This document shows, one piece after another, positions 1-5,951 of a stretch of 10,198 nt of DNA (position 1 is its first letter; each line of letters begins with the position of its first letter). Position numbers and translations under genes: made by a program. Under the pieces are notes generated by a model. It made no database searches, had not been told where the DNA came from, and saw nothing but the letters and a program-made list of their open reading frames with translations. The stretch is from assembly GCA_023146675.1 (NCBI GenBank), contig JAGLBQ010000349.1:1-10198 (forward strand). The letters are read 5' to 3'. Source of the DNA: Cocleimonas sp. GTDB taxonomy: Bacteria; Pseudomonadota; Gammaproteobacteria; Thiotrichales; Thiotrichaceae.

Positions 1-1082
1 ACTTCTTTGACAATATCCAGTGCAGAGCAGGGGGCTAATTCTTGTTTTAATTGTTGTTCAATGGCGAATACATTTTTCTGCCAGTCCGATTCAAGGAGTA
101 AATCAATACTGGCATTGGCGACACTACAGGCAAGTGGGTTTGCCATAAAGGTAGGCCCATGCATAAGGACACCTTGCTGGTCTGCGCTGATTCCTTTAGC
201 CACTTTGCTACTCGCAAGTGTTGCCGCTAGCGTCATATAACCGCCCGTTAAGGCTTTTCCTAGCACTAAAATATCAGGCTCTATTTCGGCTTGTTGGTAG
301 GCAAATAGGCTACCTGTGCGTCCAAAGCCTGTCGCTATTTCATCGAGTATCAACAAGACATCGTGCTGTTTGCATAGTTGTCCCACTTGGCACAAGTATT
401 CAGCACAGTACATGCGCATACCGCCTGCATTTTGTACCATTGGTTCGAGGATAACGGCTGCTATTTGTTGCTTGTTTTCACGCAGAGCGTATTCAAAATC
501 CTCGATCATACTTGCTTGCCAGTCATCATCAGGCTTACAGGAGGGCGCTTCGACAAAAATACTCTGCGCCAGAATATGGGTAAACATCTCATGCATACCA
601 TTGACGGGGTCGCAGACTGACATTGCACCAAAGGTATCGCCATGATAACCATTACGCACCGTTAATAGCTTATACTTTTCTGCTTTTCCCTGTGCCACCC
701 AATACTGCAATGCCATTTTAATCGATACTTCAACGGCAACTGAACCAGAATCAGCAAAGAAAACATGTTGTAGATTATCGGTAGTGAGATCGATGAGTTT
801 CTTCGCCAGCTCTACAGCGGGGCGATGGGTCAAGCCACCAAACATCACATGCGACATGTTAGCAAGTTGATCCGTAATCGCCTGATTTAAACGCGGATGA
901 TTATAGCCATGAATACATGTCCACCATGATGACATACCATCCACTAGCTCTTCACCCGTTTCTAATGTGAGCATGACACCCTTTGCAGAGGCAACAGGAA
1001 AGACAGGGCTGGGGTTGATCATACTGGTATAGGGGTGCCAGATATGTTGTTTATCGTATGCGCAGAGTTCGTTGTTATTCAT
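1..1082 (-). CDS. bioA: Adenosylmethionine-8-amino-7-oxononanoate aminotransferase (3' end beyond window)
   Basis: This PLP-dependent class III aminotransferase converts 8-amino-7-oxononanoate (KAPA) to 7,8-diaminononanoate in biotin synthesis, using S-adenosylmethionine as amino donor in the cytoplasm. Reading the minus strand from the ATG at 1082-1080 gives an open frame of 360 codons to the window edge, against roughly 430 in the family, so about 70 C-terminal residues are missing. Visible BioA hallmarks are IWHPYTSM (14-21), SSWWTCIHGYNHP (51-63), NGYHGDTFGAMSV (144-156), LILDEIATGFGRTG (244-257, Asp247 would bind the PLP pyridine nitrogen) and GKALTGGYMTLAAT (275-288, Lys276 as the Schiff-base lysine). 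Escherichia coli has WWAA where this protein has WWTC. The gene is divergent from cas1 and looks like ordinary chromosomal flank. I see no strong Shine-Dalgarno before the ATG. No BirA operator is recognisable. Confidence 0.95.
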   Translation of the reverse strand, partial: MNNNELCAYDKQHIWHPYTSMINPSPVFPVASAKGVMLTLETGEELVDGMSSWWTCIHGYNHPRLNQAITDQLANMSHVMFGGLTHRPAVELAKKLIDLTTDNLQHVFFADSGSVAVEVSIKMALQYWVAQGKAEKYKLLTVRNGYHGDTFGAMSVCDPVNGMHEMFTHILAQSIFVEAPSCKPDDDWQASMIEDFEYALRENKQQIAAVILEPMVQNAGGMRMYCAEYLCQVGQLCKQHDVLLILDEIATGFGRTGSLFAYQQAEIEPDILVLGKALTGGYMTLAATLASSKVAKGISADQQGVLMHGPTFMANPLACSVANASIDLLLESDWQKNVFAIEQQLKQELAPCSALDIVKE

Positions 1083-1247
1083 AGGCTTTACTGAGTGTGA
1101 TGGGGTGGTGTTATATTTTCAGTATTGTAGAATACTAATTCCGTATGTTAAATTTCAGATGTGTTTTAAACTAATTAACAACTATCTTATTGTATTTATT
1201 AATATTGTAACATCCTCTAAAAACAAGGGTAAAAAAAGGTACGTGCT
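1083..1247. promoter_or_regulatory. Divergent bioA / cas1 intergenic region with an inverted repeat
   Basis: 165 bp of AT-rich DNA separates the divergent starts of bioA and cas1, so promoters for both should lie here. A perfect 6-bp inverted repeat with a 4-nt loop, AGTATT-GTAG-AATACT, sits at 1121-1136, nearer bioA; it could be an operator half-site pair but matches no regulator I recognise. The cas1 side ends in AAAGG (1235-1239), a weak ribosome binding site 8 nt before the ATG. No crRNA-like element was found here. Confidence 0.4.
1175..1203 (+). promoter_or_regulatory. Candidate promoter for cas1 / cas2-3
   Basis: TTAACA (1175-1180) matches the -35 consensus at 5 of 6 positions and ATTAAT (1198-1203) matches the -10 at 4 of 6, with a 17-bp spacer. 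Transcription would start near 1210, about 38 nt before the cas1 ATG. This is consensus matching by eye in AT-rich DNA, so it is only a candidate. Confidence 0.35.
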
Positions 1248-2189
1248 ATGGAACAATTAACCGATCTTAAAGCAATTCTTCACTCCAAGCGTGCCAATAT
1301 CTACTATCTTGAAAAATGCCGTGTGATGCAAAAAGATGGGCGGGTAGTGTATCTAACAGAAGAAAAGGTTGAGAAGCAGTATTGGAATATTCCTATTGCT
1401 AATACCACCTGCATTCTACTTGGCACAGGCACTTCTATCACTCAATCAGCAGTCAGAATGCTGGCATCAGCAGGGGTGTTAATTGGCTTTAGTGGCAGTG
1501 GTGGAACGCCTTTATTGGCGGCAAGTGAAGTGGAATGGTTCTCTCCACAAAGTGAATATCGCCCCACTGAATACCTACAAGGCTGGATGTCTTTTTGGTT
1601 TGATGAGAAAAAACGTCTGCAAGCCGCTAAACGTATTCAATTATTACGTTTAGACTATATGCAGCGCATCTGGAGCAAGGATAGAGACTTAAAAGCAGAA
1701 GGCTTTCATGTTGATGATGCTGATATACAAAACGCACTTACGCCTATCTCTGCTAAAATAGAGCAAAGCCTCAATGTCACAGAGCTATTGCTGGTAGAAG
1801 CCCAGCTAACCAAAAAACTGTATAAAATAGCGGTTAATCGTACCAAATTAAATGATTTTGTACGTGATCATAGTAATGCAGACGATGCCAATGCTTTTTT
1901 AAGTCATGGTAACTATCTAGCCTACGGACTGGCTGCGACAACGCTCTGGGTGCTGGGTATCCCTCATGGTTTTGCGGTACTTCACGGAAAAACTAGGCGT
2001 GGGGCATTAGTGTTTGATATTGCTGACCTCATCAAAGACACATTGATATTACCGTGGGCATTTATCTGTGCGAAAGAAGGCGCAACAGAGCAGGCGTTTA
2101 GACAGCAGTGTTTGCAGAATTTCACCCAACATAAAGCATTGGATTTTATGTTTGATGCGGTGAAAGAGTTGAGTAAACAATCCAATTAA
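1248..2189 (+). CDS. cas1: CRISPR-associated endonuclease Cas1, subtype I-F
   Basis: Cas1 is the metal-dependent integrase that inserts new spacers at the leader end of the array; in I-F systems it assembles with the Cas2 domain of Cas2-3. The 313-residue product is slightly shorter than the P. aeruginosa protein. The N-terminal beta domain contains the I-F type stretch ILLGTGTSITQSAVRMLASA (56-75) followed by GVLIGFSGSGGTPLL. The C-terminal helical domain carries the metal-binding residues: Glu184 in LLVEAQLTKKLYK, His246 in FAVLHGKTR, and Asp257 and Asp260 in VFDIADLIKD. Their spacing matches P. aeruginosa Cas1 as I remember it (E190, H254, D265, D268), so the enzyme looks active. The ATG at 1248 has AAAGG 8 nt upstream. 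cas2-3 follows after a 55-bp gap and is probably cotranscribed. Confidence 0.97.
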   Translation: MEQLTDLKAILHSKRANIYYLEKCRVMQKDGRVVYLTEEKVEKQYWNIPIANTTCILLGTGTSITQSAVRMLASAGVLIGFSGSGGTPLLAASEVEWFSPQSEYRPTEYLQGWMSFWFDEKKRLQAAKRIQLLRLDYMQRIWSKDRDLKAEGFHVDDADIQNALTPISAKIEQSLNVTELLLVEAQLTKKLYKIAVNRTKLNDFVRDHSNADDANAFLSHGNYLAYGLAATTLWVLGIPHGFAVLHGKTRRGALVFDIADLIKDTLILPWAFICAKEGATEQAFRQQCLQNFTQHKALDFMFDAVKELSKQSN

Positions 2190-2244
2190 AGCCAGTATCT
2201 AAGGCAAATCATCGATAAATATCACCATAAACTAAACAATCATT

Positions 2245-5200
2245 ATGATCGTCACCTTTATCTCCCAATGTGAAAAAAAAGCCCTCAAGAAAACAAGGCG
2301 TGTGCTAGATGCTTTTGCTAATCGCATTGGTAGTAATACATGGCAAACCGTGATAACAAATGAAGGTTTACAGGCAGTTAAGAAGCTGCTTAGGAAAACG
2401 GCAAGCAAGAACACGGCGGTGAGTTGTCATTGGGTAAGGAGTCGCAATCGAATAGAAATGGTTTGGATTGTTGGTAATAGGGCTAAGTTTAATTGTGAAG
2501 GTTGTGTACCTGTTAATAGCACTAAGAAAACCATCATGAATACTCAATGGGAGAACGATTGGCAATATCTTCCGTTAATTAAAGCACTGTCGGCATTAGC
2601 GGCTTTGTTTCATGACTGGGGAAAAGCATCTGAGTTTTTTCAAACCAAGTTAAAACAAAAAAGAATTATTGGTGACCCCTTGCGGCATGAATGGATTTCT
2701 ACTCTCTTTCTCAATGCGTTTGTTGCTAATGATAGTGACAGTGAATGGTTAGCGCGCTTAGCAAACGGTGATATTAATGAGAGTAGCCTAAAAGCTATCG
2801 ACAATAAAAAAATAAGAAATCCGCTAGCAGGATTGCCTAACACGGCTAGTTTACTAGCATGGTTGATTGTGACGCACCATCGCTTACCTAATATTGGTGA
2901 AGAGTATAGCGGGACTCCTGTGAATAGTTTTAATGAACTATTTCAAGCAATTAATCAAACATGGGGGTATGAAAATAGCTGGGATGATGCAGAGTTTAAG
3001 AAAAACTTGGAGCGTTGTTTTGATTACTCCAAAGGCTTACCTAGTTATTCTAATGACTGGTTAAAACAGGCAAAAAAATGGGCCAATAAATTGCATGACT
3101 GTTTGGGATTAGTGGAAAAATCTATAGCAGATGGCAGTTGGCGCCTAGTTTTACATCATGCGCGATTAGCTTTAATGTTGGGAGATCATCATTACTCTTC
3201 CTGTGAGGCAGACAGTCACTGGAAAAGTGATTTAAAATTATTTGCTAATACTGATAGGAAAACAGGCAAACTAAAACAAAAATTAGATGAGCATTTAGCA
3301 GGTGTTATGGCTAAAGCATTAAAAATATCACACATGCTTCCAGCCTTTGAAAGCAATCAAGCAGAGCTGCCTCGTGCTTACGATATTAAAAAACTAAAAC
3401 AAAAAAGTCCTAAAGAATATCGTTGGCAGGATATTGCCGTTACTACCATCAATCAGTGGCGTAAACAACAACCTAAAACACGCTCTTTTGATCAGTTTGG
3501 TTTTTTTGCGGTGAATATGGCAAGCACAGGAAAAGGAAAGACCTTTGCTAATGCCAAAATCATGCGTGCTTTATCACCTGATGAAGACAGTTTGCGTTAT
3601 ATTTTAGCCTTAGGATTGCGTGCATTAACCTTGCAAACAGGCGATGAATATCGAGGGCGTATTAAGCTGGATGAGACTGATATGGCGGTTCTTATTGGCT
3701 CACGTGCGGTACTGGATTTGCATCAGCGTAATAAAAAACAACAACAAAAGGCAATGCATGTAAGCAATGATGATATTGGCTCTGAATCTTTAGAGACCTT
3801 GATGGATAATGATATTGACTATGAGTCTGCACTTCCTGAGGGTATTTTATCGACCATTTTTACGAAGAACTCTCAAGGTAAACGTAATCGAAAATTTCTT
3901 TATGCACCGGTGTTAGTGTGTACTATTGATCATTTAATGGGTGCGACAGAAACAACGCGTGGTGGACGCTATATATTGCCAAGCCTACGTTTAATGTCTT
4001 CAGATTTAGTCATTGATGAGGTTGATGATTTTAATGGTAAGGATTTGATTGCTATTGGTCGCCTTATTCATCTTGCAGGCATGTTAGGGCGCAAGGTGAT
4101 GATCTCCTCGGCAACCATTCCTCCTGATCTTGCTGAAGGATATTTCAATGCCTACCAAGCAGGCTGGGCTGTTTTTGCAACCAGTCGTGAGCGCAGTCAT
4201 ACCATAAGTTGTGCATGGATTGATGAATTTACGACGCAGATAAAAGATACAACTTGTGGTGAGATAGAACAAAAACAAGCAGAATTTCGGCAGAATCATC
4301 AAGACTTTATTAAAGCGCGTGTCAAAAAGTTAAAAAAAGAAACCGTTAAACGTAAAGCTGAGATTATTGACTGTCATTTTTTACTAGAAAATACCTATGA
4401 GCAGACAGTTTTAAAAAAGCATTACTACGAGACGATAAAACAAACGATTATTAAGCAACATCAACGCCATTATTTTGTTGATCAGCAAACCAAAACACAG
4501 GTTTCGTTTGGCGTGGTGCGTATGGCAAACATTCCACCTTGTATTGCACTGACTCAATATTTGGCAGAAACAGAATGGGCTAAGGATATAGAAATCAGAG
4601 TTATGGCATATCATTCGCAACAAATACTGTTGATGCGAAGCCTTCAAGAAGCCCATTTAGATAAGGTACTTAAACGTAATAAAGAGACTGATAACGAACA
4701 GCCTATTCTTAATGACTCGATTATCCGCAGTCACCTCAATCACAATAAAGCTAACAACCTAATTTTTATCCTAGTGGCAACGCCTGTAGAAGAAGTAGGG
4801 AGGGATCATGATTTTGATTGGGCAGTAATAGAACCCTCTTCTTTTCGTTCCATTATTCAGTTGGCAGGGCGTGTATTACGGCATAGAAAAATCCTGCCTG
4901 AAAAAGCAAATCTTGCGCTAATGCAATACAATTTAAAATCACTCACTCAAGAAGAAAAGCTGCCTGCCTACCATAAGCCAGGCTATGAAACGAAAGAGAA
5001 TCATCTCTCTAGCCATAATTTAAGCAAATTAATTGATAGTGAAAAACTAGCAATTTGTGTGGATTCACAGCCCCGCATTCAGAGTTATATGACATTAGAA
5101 CCCAGCAAAAGCTTAATTGACCTTGAGCATTATAGTATTCGTCAATTATTAACATCTTATAAAAATTTAGGCCCTGAAACACTGCAAGGCTGGTTGACAG

Positions 5201-5577
5201 GATGCTGGTGGATGACTGCATTACCCCAAGCATTTAACCGCTTTCGAGAAGGCTCTAAACGACAAAAAGTCTATGTTATACCTGAGGATAATCAATGGCT
5301 TTATGTTGAGAAAGAAAGTAAAAAAGGTAAGTTGGTTATGCCATCCCCTCAGACTTTATATAATATTAAAATGATTGCCTTATCCCATCAACAACAATCT
5401 AGATTATGGATACAGCGTGACTATAAAGAGAGTTTAGAGGAAATAGCAGAGCAGAAAGAAATCAGCGTGAGAAGTGCAGCATTACGCTATGGGGAATTGA
5501 ATTTACCAACCTATGGAAAAAATGCCTTAGAGATTGAGTTTTATTATTACGATCAATTGGGGTTGGTAAAAATCTAA
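2245..5577 (+). CDS. cas2-3: Cas2-Cas3 fusion: adaptation subunit plus HD nuclease-helicase, subtype I-F
   Basis: This 1110-residue fusion is diagnostic of type I-F. The N-terminal ~95 residues are Cas2 (SQCEKKALKKTRRVLDAFA, 7-25; NTWQTVIT, 31-38; NTAVSCHW, 56-63). The HD nuclease follows: His123-Asp124 in ALFHDWGKAS, His148 in RHEW, THHRLP (210-215), LHHARLALMLGDHHYSS (303-319). The SF2 helicase has motif I STGKGKT (427-433), motif II DEVD (591-594), motif III SAT (622-624), ATPVEEVGRDHDFDW (845-859) and motif VI QLAGRVLRHR (872-881). A lysine-rich stretch (685-705) lies between the RecA lobes. Cascade recruits this protein to unwind and shred target DNA; with Cas1 it also acquires spacers. 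The ATG at 2245 has no Shine-Dalgarno, but homology of MIVTFISQCEKKALK to other I-F Cas2-3 N termini fixes it. All catalytic motifs appear intact. Confidence 0.97.
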   Translation: MIVTFISQCEKKALKKTRRVLDAFANRIGSNTWQTVITNEGLQAVKKLLRKTASKNTAVSCHWVRSRNRIEMVWIVGNRAKFNCEGCVPVNSTKKTIMNTQWENDWQYLPLIKALSALAALFHDWGKASEFFQTKLKQKRIIGDPLRHEWISTLFLNAFVANDSDSEWLARLANGDINESSLKAIDNKKIRNPLAGLPNTASLLAWLIVTHHRLPNIGEEYSGTPVNSFNELFQAINQTWGYENSWDDAEFKKNLERCFDYSKGLPSYSNDWLKQAKKWANKLHDCLGLVEKSIADGSWRLVLHHARLALMLGDHHYSSCEADSHWKSDLKLFANTDRKTGKLKQKLDEHLAGVMAKALKISHMLPAFESNQAELPRAYDIKKLKQKSPKEYRWQDIAVTTINQWRKQQPKTRSFDQFGFFAVNMASTGKGKTFANAKIMRALSPDEDSLRYILALGLRALTLQTGDEYRGRIKLDETDMAVLIGSRAVLDLHQRNKKQQQKAMHVSNDDIGSESLETLMDNDIDYESALPEGILSTIFTKNSQGKRNRKFLYAPVLVCTIDHLMGATETTRGGRYILPSLRLMSSDLVIDEVDDFNGKDLIAIGRLIHLAGMLGRKVMISSATIPPDLAEGYFNAYQAGWAVFATSRERSHTISCAWIDEFTTQIKDTTCGEIEQKQAEFRQNHQDFIKARVKKLKKETVKRKAEIIDCHFLLENTYEQTVLKKHYYETIKQTIIKQHQRHYFVDQQTKTQVSFGVVRMANIPPCIALTQYLAETEWAKDIEIRVMAYHSQQILLMRSLQEAHLDKVLKRNKETDNEQPILNDSIIRSHLNHNKANNLIFILVATPVEEVGRDHDFDWAVIEPSSFRSIIQLAGRVLRHRKILPEKANLALMQYNLKSLTQEEKLPAYHKPGYETKENHLSSHNLSKLIDSEKLAICVDSQPRIQSYMTLEPSKSLIDLEHYSIRQLLTSYKNLGPETLQGWLTGCWWMTALPQAFNRFREGSKRQKVYVIPEDNQWLYVEKESKKGKLVMPSPQTLYNIKMIALSHQQQSRLWIQRDYKESLEEIAEQKEISVRSAALRYGELNLPTYGKNALEIEFYYYDQLGLVKI

Positions 5578-5598
5578 GTTTTATATTTTATGGAATGC

Positions 5599-5624
5599 CG
5601 ACTTACAAGTAAAAATGTAAATCG
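5599..5624. other. Stem-loop after cas2-3
   Basis: CGACTTACA (5599-5607) and TGTAAATCG (5616-5624) pair with one C-A mismatch around an 8-nt loop. It lies between the cas2-3 stop and the mini-CRISPR, which points the other way. Neither strand has a T-run after the stem, so it is not a canonical intrinsic terminator. It might stop or protect converging transcripts. Confidence 0.35.
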
Positions 5625-5628
5625 ACAG

Positions 5629-5656
5629 TTTCTAAGCTGCCTGTACGGCAGTGAAT
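5629..5656 (-). repeat. Near-perfect I-F repeat, downstream repeat of the mini-CRISPR
   Basis: Read on the minus strand, this 28-mer matches the array repeat at 26 positions. It differs only at position 1 (A for G) and at loop position 12 (T for C, giving loop GTACA). The Cas6f stem CTGCC/GGCAG and the 8-nt handle CTTAGAAA are unchanged, so Cas6f should cut it after the stem. It would supply the 3' hairpin of a crRNA made from the guide at 5657-5693. Confidence 0.93.
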
Positions 5657-5693
5657 GAACGGGATGAGGACTGACTAAAGTACTCTAATTATA

Positions 5694-5721
5694 TTTCTAA
5701 GCTACTTGTTCAGTAGTATTT
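5694..5721 (-). repeat. Degenerate I-F repeat, upstream repeat of the mini-CRISPR, with covarying stem
   Basis: On the minus strand this 28-mer shares 19 of 28 positions with the array repeat. Differences are at 1-4, 8, 10, 12, 16 and 18. Positions 8/18 and 10/16 are paired in the stem, and both pairs changed together from G-C or C-G to A-T or T-A, so the stem is CTACT/AGTAG with loop GAACA. The last eight bases, CTTAGAAA, are unchanged. This is the repeat that would supply the 5' handle of the regulatory guide. Structure-preserving change argues for selection and against simple decay. Confidence 0.85.
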
Positions 5722-5745
5722 TTCAATCAATACCTTTGCTGTCAA
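5717..5745 (-). promoter_or_regulatory. Candidate promoter for the mini-CRISPR
   Basis: The minus strand has a perfect -35 hexamer TTGACA at 5745-5740, just upstream of the degenerate repeat. The -10 is unclear: at 17 bp spacing it would be AAAATA (5722-5717), at 19 bp AATACT (5720-5715, 4 of 6). Either would put the start inside the degenerate repeat, close to the handle. Another weak option is TAATAT at 5786-5781. The true start is unresolved. Confidence 0.3.
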
Positions 5746-5796
5746 TATTCATTACCTATGAAGCTCCTTGTCTTCTTTGTATATTAGTCTTAGCGA

Positions 5797-5817
5797 GGTA
5801 CTACTGGGTAGTATACC
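5797..5817. promoter_or_regulatory. Palindrome upstream of the Cascade promoter, possible operator
   Basis: TACTAC-TGG-GTAGTA (5799-5813) is a perfect 6-bp inverted repeat, and GGTA/TACC arms can extend it to 5797-5817 with a bulge. Its centre is about 60 bp upstream of the start expected from the -10 at 5854-5859, a usual place for an activator site, and the promoter lacks a good -35. It shares TACTACTG with the degenerate repeat in the opposite orientation. It fits no regulator consensus I know. Confidence 0.35.
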
Positions 5818-5832
5818 CCTTATGTATTGGAG

Positions 5833-5873
5833 CTTACATATAAATTTAAATCCTATAATTAGAGAATTTTTGT
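5833..5873 (+). promoter_or_regulatory. Cascade operon promoter overlapping the mini-CRISPR target site
   Basis: A perfect -10 hexamer TATAAT lies at 5854-5859, in a non-coding stretch about 93 bp before the cas8f ATG. The -35 is poor: CTTACA (5833-5838) at 15-bp spacing or AGCTTA (5831-5836) at 17. Transcription would begin near 5866. CC at 5852-5853 is an I-F PAM, and 5854-5873 matches the first 20 guide positions of the mini-CRISPR at 17 places (all of 1-11; mismatches at 12, 14 and 18). Cascade bound here would cover the -10 and start site and block RNA polymerase. The promoter assignment is by consensus; the match to the guide is directly visible. Confidence 0.7.
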
Positions 5874-5951
5874 ATATTTTTTTATTTTAAAAATATTATT
5901 TTTATGATTTTTCATGCTGTATTGAAATGGTTTCTAAATTAGGTGGATTTT

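Larger units (their letters stand above)
5629..5721 (-). ncRNA. Two-repeat mini-CRISPR, candidate Cas-regulating crRNA (CreR-like)
   Basis: On the minus strand the order is degenerate repeat (5721-5694), 37-nt guide (5693-5657), near-perfect repeat (5656-5629). Both repeats end in the exact handle CTTAGAAA and both keep a 5-bp stem with a 5-nt loop, the features Cas6f reads. The predicted mature RNA is 8-nt handle, 37-nt guide and 20-nt 3' hairpin, 65 nt against 60 nt for array crRNAs. The guide starts TATAATTAGAG, identical to 5854-5864 in the Cascade operon promoter, next to a CC PAM. Crn-like RNAs with degenerate repeats that direct Cascade to a promoter are known as CreA (in CreTA modules) and CreR. 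What is seen is the repeats, structure and match; that the RNA is made and represses cas8f-cas5f-cas7f-cas6f is inference. A decayed array fragment is the alternative, but does not explain the promoter match. Confidence 0.8.
5578..5951. other. Non-coding gap between cas2-3 and cas8f
   Basis: About 370 bp without a credible gene splits the adaptation and Cascade blocks. In order it holds a stem-loop, the minus-strand mini-CRISPR, a palindrome, the Cascade promoter with the guide target, and a very AT-rich 5' untranslated stretch (5866-5951). A ribosome binding site AGGTGG (5941-5946) precedes the cas8f ATG by 5 nt. Tiny frames in this gap lack support as genes. Confidence 0.75.

Noticed and set aside
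1..645. Several plus-strand frames at the left edge.
   Set aside because: They are antisense to bioA, whose minus-strand frame has unmistakable family motifs.
1211..1227. Possible second target of the mini-CRISPR guide upstream of cas1 (minus strand reads TGTTTTTAGAG).
   Set aside because: Guide positions 2, 4 and 5 mismatch in the seed and the adjacent bases are not a CC PAM. Regulation seems confined to the Cascade operon.
1083..1247. BirA (biotin repressor) operator before bioA.
   Set aside because: Only a TTGTAA-like fragment near 1206 is present, without the second arm of the known site.
5725..5752. Nine-residue frame MNIDSKGID on the minus strand just before the mini-CRISPR, with AAGGAG 11 nt upstream.
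   Set aside because: The spacing is long, the peptide is unremarkable and it would overlap the candidate -35; the guide targets the cas promoter and not one driving this frame.
5758..5787. Nine-residue frame MKLLVFFVY on the plus strand as a CreT-like toxin.
   Set aside because: No ribosome binding site and no promoter assigned to it; a frame this short is expected by chance.
5797..5817. A third, more degenerate CRISPR repeat.
   Set aside because: The stem/loop geometry differs (3-nt loop) and no CTTAGAAA handle follows on either strand; treated as a palindrome only.
5943..5945. GTG as the cas8f start.
   Set aside because: It overlaps the ribosome binding site AGGTGG, which is ideally placed for the ATG at 5952.
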